Positions 1 through 7,883 of a DNA stretch of 64,000 nucleotides are shown here, piece by piece. Source of the stretch: Halomonas urmiana (lineage in GTDB: Bacteria > Pseudomonadota > Gammaproteobacteria > Pseudomonadales > Halomonadaceae); NCBI RefSeq assembly GCF_005780185.1, contig NZ_VBUI01000001.1:124001-188000 (forward strand). The letters are read 5' to 3'. The notes under the pieces are model-generated. The model worked only from the letters and a program-made list of their open reading frames with translations, was not told the origin of the DNA and did not search any database. How positions within the stretch are numbered: position 1 is the stretch's first letter; each line of letters starts with the position of its first letter. Position numbers and translations under genes: made by a program.

Positions 1-754
1 CGATCACGTAATCGCCGGGCTCGCCCATGCGCGGCGAGATGGTGAAGCCGAGCTCGTCCAGCAGCTGGCTGGTGTCGTCGAGCATCGCCGGGCTGCCGCA
101 GATCATGGCGCGATCCTGCTTGGGGTCGATGGCCGGCAGGCCGGTGTCCTCGGCCAGCTTGCCACTGCGGATGTGGTCGGTCAGGCGCCCCATGGTATGG
201 AAGGTCTCGCGGGTCACCGTGGGGTAGTAGACCAGCTTCTCGCTGATCTCCTCGCCCAGGTACTCGTGGGCGGGCAGGTCCTTCTGGATGAAGTCGGCAT
301 AGGCCAGCTCGCTGACGTTGCGCACGCCGTGTACCAGCACCACCTTCTCGAAGCGCTCGTAGACCTCCGGGTCCTGGATCAGGCTCATGAACGGCGCCAG
401 GCCGGTGCCGGTGGAGAGCAGGTAGAGGTTGCGCCCCGGCAGCAGGTCGTCGGTGACCAGGGTGCCGGTGGGCTTGCGGCTGACCATGATCTGGTCGCCC
501 ACCTTGAGGTGCTGCAGCCGCGAGGTCAGCGGGCCGTCGGGCACCTTGATGCTGAAGAACTCCAGGTGGTCCTCGTAGTTGGGACTGGCGATGGAGTAGG
601 CCCGCATCAGCGGCTTGCCGTTCACCTCGAGGCCGATCATCACGAACTGACCGTTCTTGAAGCGCAGGCTGCGCTCCCGGGTCGTGCGGAAACTGAACAG
701 GGTGTCGTTCCAGTGATGCACACTGAGAACGTCTTCAAGCGCAAACTTGCTCAT
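1..754 (-). CDS. fpr: Ferredoxin--NADP(+) reductase, C-terminal end cut by window
   Basis: This cytosolic FAD enzyme exchanges electrons between NADPH and ferredoxin or flavodoxin, supporting Fe-S cluster repair and oxidative-stress defence. 251 residues are visible and about 7 C-terminal residues lie outside the window (family length about 258). RAYSIASP at residues 51-58 is the FAD-binding RxYS motif and GTGLAPF at 116-122 is the NADP-binding loop. The ATG at 754-752 follows a clear AAAGGAG ribosome site. The gene is divergent from a LysR regulator, the arrangement known for fprA and finR in Pseudomonas. Induction by that regulator under superoxide stress is therefore likely, but is inferred from the family. 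Confidence 0.95.
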   Translation of the reverse strand, partial: MSKFALEDVLSVHHWNDTLFSFRTTRERSLRFKNGQFVMIGLEVNGKPLMRAYSIASPNYEDHLEFFSIKVPDGPLTSRLQHLKVGDQIMVSRKPTGTLVTDDLLPGRNLYLLSTGTGLAPFMSLIQDPEVYERFEKVVLVHGVRNVSELAYADFIQKDLPAHEYLGEEISEKLVYYPTVTRETFHTMGRLTDHIRSGKLAEDTGLPAIDPKQDRAMICGSPAMLDDTSQLLDELGFTISPRMGEPGDYVI

Positions 755-770
755 GCCGACTCCTTTGATA

Positions 771-870
771 TTCCAAAAAGGAATAAATTTGCCTGATAGA
801 TTGATACGGCAATTCTAAGAGCCGGGGTATTATCTGTTAAATGGATTGTATGGATAACGCTTATCTATAC
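771..870. promoter_or_regulatory. fpr-finR divergent control region with three dyads
   Basis: This AT-rich intergenic stretch separates divergent fpr and finR. It holds TTCC-N5-GGAA at 771-783 next to fpr, TTGCC-N14-GGCAA at 789-812, and a stronger inverted repeat near finR with arms GTATGGATAA (848-857) and TTATCTATAC (861-870), which match at 9 of 10 positions around a CGC centre. LysR regulators bind dyads of this size, so the last one is the best candidate FinR site, with a possible second site at 789-812. Which dyad is used is inference. Confidence 0.5.
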
Positions 871-912
871 TCTGGATATCGGCTCTAGGTATCACACCCG
901 CCAAGGAGCGTC

Positions 913-1839
913 ATGCGCTACACCCTGCGTCAGCTGGAGGTCTTCGTCGCCGTCGCCCAGCATGAGAGCGTCTCCCGGGCGGCCCGCGCCCTGGCGCTCT
1001 CGCAATCGGCGACCAGCACCGCCCTGGCCGAGCTGGAACGCCAGTTCGACTGCCGGCTGCTCGATCGCCTCGGCAAGCGCCTCAAGCTCAATGCCCTGGG
1101 CTTCCAGCTGCTGCCCAAGGCGGTGGCCCTGCTCGATCGTGCCGAAGAGGTGGAGGAGCTGCTGCGCGGCCAGCAGGGCATCGGCATCCTCGACGTGGGC
1201 GCCACCCTGACCATCGGCAACTACCTGGCGACCCTGCTGATCAGCGACTTCATGCAGCGCCACCCGGGCAGCCGCGTGCGCCTCTCGGTGCGCAACACCC
1301 GTACCATCATCGAGAGCGTGCGACAGCACGAGCTCGACCTGGGGCTGATCGAGGGACAGTGCGAAGAGGAGGACGTGATCACCCAGCCCTGGGTGGAGGA
1401 CGAGCTGGCGGTGTTCTGCTCGCCGCGCCATCCGCTGGCCCGCGGCGGCCCGGTGGAGCTCGACCGGCTGCTGCGCGAGGCCTGGATCATGCGCGAACAG
1501 GGCTCCGGCACCCGGCTGACCCTGGAACAGGCCGCCCGGCATCGCCGCGGGCGCTTCAACATCCTGCTCGAGCTGGAGCACACCGAGGGCATCAAGCGGG
1601 CGGTGGAGTCGGGGCTCGGCATCGGCTGCGTCTCCAGGCTTGCGCTGCGCGACGCCTTCCGCCGCGGCAGCCTGGTGCCCATCGCCACCCCGGAGCTCGA
1701 CCTGAGCCGCCAGTTCACCTTCATCTGGCACCGCCACAAGTATCTGGCCACCGGCATGCGCGAGTTCCTCAAGCTGTGCCGGCAGATGACCGAGGGCATC
1801 CGCCGCAGCGACCAGATCGACCTGCCCCAGGTGCCCTGA
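913..1839 (+). CDS. finR: LysR-family regulator, FinR-like activator of fpr
   Basis: This is a LysR-type transcription factor of 308 aa, the usual length. Residues about 1-60 form the winged helix-turn-helix (LRQLEVFVAVAQ, then SQSATSTALAELE), and about 90-295 form the periplasmic-binding-like effector domain. The ATG has AAGGAG four bases upstream. It is divergent from fpr, exactly like FinR of Pseudomonas putida, which activates fprA in response to superoxide or loss of sulfite reductase function. The gene name rests on this synteny and the overall family match. A CysB-type or other LysR role cannot be excluded from sequence alone. Confidence 0.8.
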   Translation: MRYTLRQLEVFVAVAQHESVSRAARALALSQSATSTALAELERQFDCRLLDRLGKRLKLNALGFQLLPKAVALLDRAEEVEELLRGQQGIGILDVGATLTIGNYLATLLISDFMQRHPGSRVRLSVRNTRTIIESVRQHELDLGLIEGQCEEEDVITQPWVEDELAVFCSPRHPLARGGPVELDRLLREAWIMREQGSGTRLTLEQAARHRRGRFNILLELEHTEGIKRAVESGLGIGCVSRLALRDAFRRGSLVPIATPELDLSRQFTFIWHRHKYLATGMREFLKLCRQMTEGIRRSDQIDLPQVP

Positions 1840-1873
1840 TGCGAAGGTCCTGACACCGATGCCCTGACGCCAA

Positions 1874-1899
1874 ACGGCCCGACCGACGGGCCGGGCCGT
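1874..1899. terminator. GC-rich hairpin between convergent genes
   Basis: ACGGCCCG (1874-1881) pairs with CGGGCCGT (1892-1899) between the ends of finR and the convergent host-attachment-type gene. There is no good T-tract on either strand, so this is a plausible but weak two-way terminator. Confidence 0.4.
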
Positions 1900-1916
1900 C
1901 AACGCGCGGGGAGAGC

Positions 1917-2345
1917 CTAGCGGAGGTCGCGGACCGCCTCCTGGATATCGGCGAGGGAGGCCTTGGTGAGGTCCTTGGCCAGCGAGTGGATCACCCGCTT
2001 GGCGGTGGGGCCATCGACCTTGTCGCGCAGCTGGCCGAGAAAGCGGGGCGGGGCCACCAGGATCAGCTTCTCCATGCTGTTGTCGACGCGGGCACGATAG
2101 AGCCGCTCGGCGATCTCGCGGGCAAACACCTCCTCATGATGCTGGGTCGCCACGCTCTCTCCGCCGGCACTGCGGGCCGTGGTCGAGGTCGACTCATGGA
2201 CATCGCCCTCCCGATCCGTGACCAGATCGCCCTCGTGCAGGCGCCCTTCCGCATGCACCAGGCTGTCCAGTTCGCTGATCGTGAGTCCATCGCGGGTAAA
2301 CAGGCGAGCCCGCGCCGCATCCGCCACCACGATATAGGTCGTCAT
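1917..2345 (-). CDS. Host-attachment-type protein (PF10116/COG5622 family)
   Basis: This 142-residue soluble protein belongs to the family annotated as protein required for attachment to host cells, named from plant-associated bacteria. It is common in free-living halophiles too, where its biochemical role is unknown. The N-terminus TTYIVVADAARARLF is the family hallmark, and the C-terminal part with LILVAPPRFLGQLRDK is the conserved core. An ATG 32 codons further upstream is in frame, but the start at 2345 has a GAGGAG ribosome site and fits the family N-terminus. It is a monocistronic unit convergent with finR. I infer no host interaction from the name. Confidence 0.85.
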   Translation of the reverse strand: MTTYIVVADAARARLFTRDGLTISELDSLVHAEGRLHEGDLVTDREGDVHESTSTTARSAGGESVATQHHEEVFAREIAERLYRARVDNSMEKLILVAPPRFLGQLRDKVDGPTAKRVIHSLAKDLTKASLADIQEAVRDLR

Positions 2346-2566
2346 AGTCGCTCCTCGATGCCGGTGAGTGGACGAAGGCCTGCCCGACGGGATCCGCCTT
2401 CGCCTCTGATTTACCTTGGCAAGCGCCCCGGGGTTGGTCAACCGGCAACGCCGGTGACACGACGGGACTGCAGCAGGACGGGAACTGGGGTAGCATCACG
2501 CCTCGCCCGACACGGAGGTCGGCGCGCCTCATCGCCGCGATGTGCATTCCCCCGGGAGGATCCCCC

Positions 2567-3073
2567 ATGCGACAGTTCCTGTTTCCCCGCCGGCCGCTGG
2601 CTCGCGCCACCGTGCTGACCTGCCACCTGCTGCTGCAGCTCGGCCTGCTGGCCGGCGCCGCCCTGTGGCTGGCGCCGCGCACGCCATGGCTCACGCCGTC
2701 TCTCGAGCTGGCCAGCGCCTGGCCGCCCCTGGCGCTGGGTGGCGGGCTCTGGCTGCTGGCCGCCATGGCCCTGCGCCTGGTGGCCGAACTCGCCCTGCTG
2801 CCGCACCACCTGAAGGCGCAGCGTCTCGGCTTCACCCCAGCCGCCGTGGTCACCCGCTCCTGGGAGCGGCGCCCGGCGGTGCATGACGACGCCCACTCCT
2901 GGACCAGCGGGACGCAGCGCGTCGCCGACGAGGAGGAGAGCGTCGTGGGCAGCCCACGGGTGGTGCGCCGCGCCGATCGCCTGGCGCCGGCCCGCGCCGC
3001 CGACGAGCCCACCCTGGACCTCGCCAGGACGGGCGAACCGGAACCCGCGGCAGTCAACGAGCCGCGGCTCTAG
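2567..3073 (+). CDS. Small membrane protein of unknown function
   Basis: I do not recognise this 168-residue protein. Two hydrophobic helices are visible, at about residues 13-35 and 48-73. They are followed by a hydrophilic, arginine- and glutamate-rich C-terminal half (about 85-168) that is probably cytoplasmic and poorly ordered. The ATG at 2567 has GGGAGGA at good spacing. An earlier in-frame ATG at 2540 lacks a ribosome site. It stands alone, divergent from the host-attachment-type gene, with no neighbour that suggests a pathway. Codon use resembles the rest of the window, so it looks native. Confidence 0.65.
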   Translation: MRQFLFPRRPLARATVLTCHLLLQLGLLAGAALWLAPRTPWLTPSLELASAWPPLALGGGLWLLAAMALRLVAELALLPHHLKAQRLGFTPAAVVTRSWERRPAVHDDAHSWTSGTQRVADEEESVVGSPRVVRRADRLAPARAADEPTLDLARTGEPEPAAVNEPRL

Positions 3074-3112
3074 ACTGGAGCCCAGGCCGGGGCCGAAAAC
3101 GGCGCCGTGCGC

Positions 3113-3493
3113 TCACCCTTGGGCCGCGCGGCGCACTCTCAGGTGGCGCAGGGCCTTGAGCCCGGCCACCGCGCAGGCCGCCCCCAGGGTGTTGGCGAGA
3201 ATGTCCTGCAGGTCGCCGCCGAGGCGGCCCGGCACGGGGATCTGGGTGAACTCGATGGCCGCGCCGAACCATACGCTGATCAGCAGGGCCCATGGCAGGC
3301 GCACCCCGGCGAGCCCGAGCAGGCCCGCGAGGCCGGCATAGCCGATGAAGTGGCTGGCCTTGTCCCACGGCAGCGACCCGGGCAGCTCGCTACCCGGCAT
3401 CAGGCTGCCCCAGGCGATCACTAGGGCTGCCAGCACGGCCAGCACCGCCCACAGACGGCGCCATGTCGTCTCGCGTCCCGACACCGGCGTCAC
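3113..3493 (-). CDS. VanZ-like membrane protein
   Basis: This 126-residue integral membrane protein has four hydrophobic segments and the VanZ-family signature: DKASHFIGYAGLAGLLGL in the middle, an IEFTQ motif (AAIEFTQIPVPGR) and a following GDLQDILANTLGA segment. VanZ was named from a teicoplanin-resistance cluster, but single chromosomal copies such as this one have no settled function. The start is GTG at 3493. It follows hemE on the same strand with only a seven-base gap, so it is probably translated from the hemE message. There are no resistance genes nearby. Confidence 0.8.
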   Translation of the reverse strand: MTPVSGRETTWRRLWAVLAVLAALVIAWGSLMPGSELPGSLPWDKASHFIGYAGLAGLLGLAGVRLPWALLISVWFGAAIEFTQIPVPGRLGGDLQDILANTLGAACAVAGLKALRHLRVRRAAQG

Positions 3494-3500
3494 CGCACTG

Positions 3501-4577
3501 TCACTCTTGGGCGATATGGCGGTGGTAGGCCGGGCTCAGGTCGTGCAGGGCCTCCATGAAGGCCGTGACGTGGTCCGGGTCGGTGAACTGGTTGATGCCG
3601 TGACCCAGGTTGAAGATATGCCCGGGGCCGTGGCCGTAGCTGTCGAGGGTGCGCGCCACCTCGGCACGAATCGCCGAGGGACGGGCGAACAGCACGTTGG
3701 GGTCGAGGTTGCCCTGCAGGGCGACGCGATGGCCGACCCGCGCCCGGGCGGAGGAGAGCTCGGTGGTCCAGTCCAGGCCCACGGCATCGGAGCCCGCCGC
3801 CGCGATGTCCTCGAGCCACTGTCCGCCGTTCTTGGTGAACAGAATCACCGGGACACGACGCCCCTCGTGCTCGCGGATCAGGCCGGCCACGATCTGCTCC
3901 ATGTAGCGCAGCGAGAACTCCAGGTAGGCCGGCGTCGACAGCGCCCCGCCCCAGGTATCGAAGATCTGTACCGCCTGGGCACCGGCGCGAATCTGGGCGT
4001 TGAGGTAGTCGGTGACCGCGTGGGCCAGCATGTCGAGTAGCCGGTGCATGGCGTCCGGCGCGTCATAGAGCATCGTCTTGACGTGGCGAAAGTCCTTGCT
4101 GGAGGCGCCCTCCACCATGTAGGTCGCCAGCGTCCAGGGGCTGCCGGAGAAGCCGATCAGCGGCACCCGGCCGTTGAGTTCGCGACGGATGGTCGAGACG
4201 GCCCGCATCACGTAGTCGAGGTCACGCTCGGCATCCGGCACCGCCAGGGCATCCACCTCGGCCGCGGTGCGCACCGGCTTGCGGAATTTCGGCCCCTCGC
4301 CGGTCTCGAAGTAGAGCCCCAGCCCCATGGCATCGGGGATGGTGAGGATGTCCGAGAAGAGGATGGCCGCATCCAGCGGGAAGCGCTCCAGGGGCTGTAA
4401 GGTGACCTCGCAGGCCAGCTCCTGGTTACGGCAGAGATCCATGAAACTGCCGGCATGACCACGCACCTCACGATACTCGGGCAGGTAGCGGCCGGCCTGA
4501 CGCATCATCCAGACCGGGGTGCGGTCGACGGGTTGACGCGCCAGGGCGCGCAGAAAGCGGTCGTTCTTGAGTTCCAT
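3501..4577 (-). CDS. hemE: Uroporphyrinogen decarboxylase
   Basis: HemE removes four carboxyl groups from uroporphyrinogen III to give coproporphyrinogen III in cytosolic heme synthesis. The 358-aa product matches the family length. Diagnostic motifs are [10 protein letters not shown] at residues 26-35, containing the substrate-binding arginines, the [12 protein letters not shown] segment, and the C-terminal [16 protein letters not shown] segment. The ATG at 4577 gives the expected [11 protein letters not shown] start. A longer in-frame reading to 4655 adds a non-conserved leader and was rejected. It is divergent from ribA and probably cotranscribed with the VanZ-like gene downstream. Confidence 0.96.
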   Translation of the reverse strand: MELKNDRFLRALARQPVDRTPVWMMRQAGRYLPEYREVRGHAGSFMDLCRNQELACEVTLQPLERFPLDAAILFSDILTIPDAMGLGLYFETGEGPKFRKPVRTAAEVDALAVPDAERDLDYVMRAVSTIRRELNGRVPLIGFSGSPWTLATYMVEGASSKDFRHVKTMLYDAPDAMHRLLDMLAHAVTDYLNAQIRAGAQAVQIFDTWGGALSTPAYLEFSLRYMEQIVAGLIREHEGRRVPVILFTKNGGQWLEDIAAAGSDAVGLDWTTELSSARARVGHRVALQGNLDPNVLFARPSAIRAEVARTLDSYGHGPGHIFNLGHGINQFTDPDHVTAFMEALHDLSPAYHRHIAQE

Positions 4578-4732
4578 GCGGGCGCTCGTCCACGGAAAAT
4601 GTGGGCGCCATTGTACCCCATCGAAGGCGCCGGGGATGAGCCCCGTGATGCACACAGTGAGCCCGCCCGGCCTTCCTGATAGAATGGCCTTTCACTCGTC
4701 GGCAACGCCGTGGTCTTCCACCGAGGTACATC

Positions 4733-5368
4733 GTGACGATTCGATTCATCGCCGCCTCCCGGCTGCCCACCCCCTGGGCCACCTTCACCATGCACGGCTT
4801 CGAGGACGAGGCCACCGGCAAGGATCACATCGCCCTGACCCTGGGCGACGTGGCCGACGGCGAACCGGTGCTGGGCCGGGTCCACTCGGAGTGCCTGACC
4901 GGCGATGCGCTCTTCTCGATGCGCTGCGACTGCGGCTTCCAGCTGCAGGAAGCGCTCAAGCGCATCGCCGAGGAGGGGCGCGGGGTGCTGCTCTACCTGC
5001 GCCAGGAGGGGCGCGGCATCGGCCTGCTCAACAAGATCCGCGCCTACCGCCTGCAGGACGCGGGCGCCGACACCGTGGAGGCCAATGAGCAGCTGGGTTT
5101 CGCCGCCGACCTGCGCCGCTACGACCTCTGCGTGCCGATGCTCGATCATCTGGAGATCACGGCCCTGCGGCTGATGACCAACAACCCGCGCAAGGTCGAC
5201 GCCCTGACCCAGGCCGGCGTGACGGTGAAGGAACGCGTGCCGCTGACCACCGGTCTAAATCCACACAACGAACAGTACCTGACCACCAAGGCGGGCAAGC
5301 TGGGCCACATGATGGTGCTCGGCGATTTCACCCAGGCCAGCGACGTGGACATCGAACGCAAGCCCTGA
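4733..5368 (+). CDS. ribA: GTP cyclohydrolase II
   Basis: RibA opens the imidazole ring of GTP, releasing formate and pyrophosphate, as the first committed step of riboflavin synthesis. At 211 aa it is a stand-alone enzyme, not a RibBA fusion. The zinc ligands fall at Cys54, Cys65 and Cys67 ([20 protein letters not shown]), and [12 protein letters not shown] is the catalytic loop. The start is GTG at 4733 with a GAGG ribosome site. It lies alone between hemE (divergent) and a hemolysin III family gene. I saw no FMN riboswitch in the 155-base upstream gap. Confidence 0.95.
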   Translation: MTIRFIAASRLPTPWATFTMHGFEDEATGKDHIALTLGDVADGEPVLGRVHSECLTGDALFSMRCDCGFQLQEALKRIAEEGRGVLLYLRQEGRGIGLLNKIRAYRLQDAGADTVEANEQLGFAADLRRYDLCVPMLDHLEITALRLMTNNPRKVDALTQAGVTVKERVPLTTGLNPHNEQYLTTKAGKLGHMMVLGDFTQASDVDIERKP

Positions 5369-5423
5369 CCCCTCGCGACGCGCCGACCGGCATCGGGGTG
5401 GTGGCCTGGGAGGAGGCACCCCG

Positions 5424-6095
5424 ATGACGTACACCCCCGCGCATGGCGAGACACCCTACAGCGCCCTCGAGGAGCTGTTGCACAGCATCAGTCACGGCAT
5501 CGGTGCCGCGCTGAGCCTCGCCGGGCTCGTGGTGCTGCTGGTCCTGGCCAGCCTGGGCGCCCACGTCGATCCCTGGAAGATCGTCGGCATCAGCCTCTAC
5601 GGCACCACCCTGTTGCTGCTCTACACCGCCTCCACCCTCTATCACGGCGTGCGTCATCCGCGCCTGAAGCGTCTCTTCCAGCACCTGGATCACTGCGCGA
5701 TTTACCTGCTGATCGCCGGCACCTACACGCCCTTCCTGCTGGTCAACCTGCGCGGCCCGACGGGCTGGACGCTGCTCGCCACGGTCTGGTCGCTGGCCCT
5801 GGCGGGGATCGCCTGCAAGCTCGCCTGGCCGCATCGCTTCGAGGCGCTGCGGGTCGCGATCTACCTGCTGATGGGCTGGCTGATCGTGCTGGCCGGCGAC
5901 AGCCTGGCGGCCAGCCTCTCCGCCACCGGTCTCACCCTACTGGTCGCCGGCGGCGTCACCTACACCCTGGGCGTGGTCTTCTATGCCGTCAGTGCCATCC
6001 CCTTCAACCACGCGATCTGGCACCTGTTCGTCATGGGCGGCAGCACCTGCCACTACTTCGCGGTCGTGACCGCCGTGCTGCCCTTCGCGGCCTGA
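5424..6095 (+). CDS. Hemolysin III / PAQR family membrane protein
   Basis: This 223-residue seven-helix membrane protein belongs to the YqfA/hemolysin III branch of the PAQR superfamily. The conserved putative metal-site residues are present: E17 and H20/H24 near the N-terminus (HSISHGIG), the STLYHG motif near residue 73, and a C-terminal HLFVMGGSTCHYF segment. The physiological role of bacterial members is unsettled. A link to membrane fluidity has been proposed and true hemolysis is doubtful. It begins 55 bases after ribA on the same strand, so read-through is possible. Confidence 0.88.
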   Translation: MTYTPAHGETPYSALEELLHSISHGIGAALSLAGLVVLLVLASLGAHVDPWKIVGISLYGTTLLLLYTASTLYHGVRHPRLKRLFQHLDHCAIYLLIAGTYTPFLLVNLRGPTGWTLLATVWSLALAGIACKLAWPHRFEALRVAIYLLMGWLIVLAGDSLAASLSATGLTLLVAGGVTYTLGVVFYAVSAIPFNHAIWHLFVMGGSTCHYFAVVTAVLPFAA

Positions 6096-6122
6096 TCCGG
6101 CCCGATCCGACCCGAGCCGACA

Positions 6123-6752
6123 TCAGCCCGGTTCGGCGGCGCTGCGCTCCCGTGCCACCGCCCGAGCCAGCGCCGGCCGCGCCGAGACGCGCTCTCGGTA
6201 GGCGGCCAGCGCCGGCGGCAGGCGCATCTTGAATTGGACGGCCCAGGTCAGGGTGTGGGCCAGCAGCAGATCCGCCAGGGTGAAGCGCTCCCCCACCAGC
6301 CAGCCCTCGCCGTCGAAGCGCCGCCCCAGAGCCGCGAGCGCCCGCTGAAACTCCCAGGCGGCGGTCGGCAGCACCGCCGGGATCCGCTGCTCACCCGGTA
6401 GTGCGAACTTGTGCTTGGCCTGGGTCCAGAGCGGCTGCTCCAGCTCGCCGATGATGAAGAAGAGCCACTGGTCGACCCGGGCACGCTCCTCGACGGTGGC
6501 CGGCAGCAGGCCGTCCGGCTCGCCGTAGCGTTCCGCCAGGTAGCGACAGATCGCCGCCGACTCGAACAGCGTCAGCTCGCCATCCTCCAGCACCGGCACC
6601 TTGCCGTCGGGATGACGCGCCAGGAAGGCCTCCGACTGGCCTTCCCCACGGCCCAGGTCCACGTGGCGATACGCATACGAAAGGCCCAGCTCTTCCAGGA
6701 TCCAGGTCACTCGCAGCGAGCGGGAATTGGGAAAACCGTAGAGGGTGATCAT
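6123..6752 (-). CDS. Glutathione S-transferase family protein
   Basis: This 209-residue cytosolic protein has the two-domain glutathione S-transferase fold. An N-terminal thioredoxin-like domain (about 1-80) contains the SRSLRVTWILEEL helix, the cis-proline loop GKVPVLEDGE and the glutathione-binding ESAAICRYLAE. A helical C-terminal domain contains FTLADLLLAHTL. The substrate cannot be told from sequence. The ATG at 6752 has AAGGAG upstream. A longer in-frame extension upstream is non-conserved. It is a single-gene unit convergent with the hemolysin III family gene. Confidence 0.9.
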   Translation of the reverse strand: MITLYGFPNSRSLRVTWILEELGLSYAYRHVDLGRGEGQSEAFLARHPDGKVPVLEDGELTLFESAAICRYLAERYGEPDGLLPATVEERARVDQWLFFIIGELEQPLWTQAKHKFALPGEQRIPAVLPTAAWEFQRALAALGRRFDGEGWLVGERFTLADLLLAHTLTWAVQFKMRLPPALAAYRERVSARPALARAVARERSAAEPG

Positions 6753-6763
6753 CGGGCGACTCC

Positions 6764-6982
6764 TTGCGATGTCTCGGCACCCCCACGCTAGTCCACCGCC
6801 GCTACCGTGGCGAGCACCGCCTCCCCTCCGATTCCGCGGAGGCCGCGGTCGACCTCGAGCGCCTCGACGGCGGCAGCGAGGCCATGGCCCAGGCGCGCCT
6901 GCGGCTGCGGGCCTACCAGGCCATGACCGACTTCCCCGCCAGCGGCGACACCTACCGCCTGGCCCTCGAGGCCACCAGCTAA
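6764..6982 (+). pseudogene. Short coding-like remnant or unrecognised 72-aa protein
   Basis: From about 6800 the reading looks protein-like (MAQARLRLRAYQAMTDFP, then SGDTYRLALEATS and a TAA), with GC-rich third positions. The only possible start is a TTG immediately beside the divergent GST start, and there is no ribosome site. A hairpin lies just downstream, as if closing a gene. I do not recognise a family. It could be the C-terminal scrap of a larger lost gene, or not coding at all. Confidence 0.3.
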
Positions 6983-7017
6983 GGGCGTTGCCCGTCACCC
7001 GAGCCCAGCACGCAATG

Positions 7018-7037
7018 AGCCCCCGACATCGGGGGCT
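7018..7037. terminator. Hairpin downstream of djlA / 72-aa reading
   Basis: AGCCCCCG and CGGGGGCT form a perfect stem around a short loop at 7018-7037. On the plus strand TTATT follows, and on the minus strand TCATT. It lies between the end of the 72-aa reading and the 3' end of djlA, and could terminate either. Confidence 0.6.
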
Positions 7038-7094
7038 TATTCATGGACGGGACTTCATGAGTCGGGCTCGCGGCGATGGCGACCCAGCGCGAGA

Positions 7095-7856
7095 TCAGGC
7101 CGCCGCGCGCGCCTTGCGGATGCGCTCGTAGGCGTTGCCGATCTCGCTGGTGCGCTCCTTGGCCATCTCGCGCATGCTCTCGGGTAGCCCCTTGGCCGCA
7201 AGCTTGTCGGGATGGTTCTCGCTCATCAGGCGGCGATAGGCCTTCTTGATCTCGGCATCGCTGGCCTCGGCCTCGACCCCCAGCACCCGATAGGCATCCT
7301 CCAGGGAGAGGCTGTGCTCGCCGGCCGTCTGGGGGCCGCCGCGCAGCATCGCCTCGATCTGGGCGATCTCGGCCTCGGAGCAACCCAACCCCCTCGCCAC
7401 GCGCAACAGCATCTCATGCTCGGCGGGGTGCAGCTCCCCGTCGGCGGTGATCGCCGCGAGCTGCACCTGCAGGAACACCTGCAGCAGGGCGTGCTGGCGG
7501 CCCACCACCTGGCGCACCTTGGCGAGTTCCGCCTCCAGGTCGAAGTCCGGGGCCTTGCCGCGGGTGAAGGCGGCCCGCGCCCGGGCGCGCTGCGCCTCAT
7601 TGAGCCGCAGGCGATCCCACAGCTGCCGGGAGGCCTCCAGCTCGTTCTCGGTGACGCGACCATCGGCCTTGCACATACAGCCCATGACCGCGAAGGTCGA
7701 GTCGAGGAATTGCGCCTGGGCGCCGGCCAGCCGGCCCAAAACGCTCTTGCGCAGGCGCCGCACCAGCCAGTAGCCGAGCCCGGCGCCGATCAGCAGCCCC
7801 AGAGGGCCGCCGATCCAGAAGCCCAGTAGCGCACCGAGCAGAGTCAGAAAAAGCAT
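7095..7856 (-). CDS. djlA: Co-chaperone DjlA (TerB and J domains)
   Basis: DjlA is an inner-membrane-anchored J-domain protein that stimulates DnaK and affects envelope stress signalling in E. coli. The 253 residues show one N-terminal membrane segment (about 2-28, glycine-rich), a TerB-like helical domain (about 50-165) and a C-terminal J domain with the essential HPD triplet at 215-217. The ATG is at 7856. It lies immediately downstream of dxs on the same strand, 27 bases away, so it may be the last gene of the xseB-ispA-dxs transcript. Confidence 0.93.
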   Translation of the reverse strand: MLFLTLLGALLGFWIGGPLGLLIGAGLGYWLVRRLRKSVLGRLAGAQAQFLDSTFAVMGCMCKADGRVTENELEASRQLWDRLRLNEAQRARARAAFTRGKAPDFDLEAELAKVRQVVGRQHALLQVFLQVQLAAITADGELHPAEHEMLLRVARGLGCSEAEIAQIEAMLRGGPQTAGEHSLSLEDAYRVLGVEAEASDAEIKKAYRRLMSENHPDKLAAKGLPESMREMAKERTSEIGNAYERIRKARAAA

Positions 7857-7883
7857 CGTCGCCTCGCAGGTAAAAGGGAAGAA

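Noticed and set aside
2438..3057. Antisense frames opposite the 168-residue membrane protein
   Set aside because: They are arginine- or glutamine-rich complement artefacts. The plus-strand gene has a proper ribosome site and two helices.
4578..4732. FMN riboswitch ahead of ribA
   Set aside because: The 155-base gap lacks the conserved RFN-element motifs and is too short for a complete aptamer plus expression platform.
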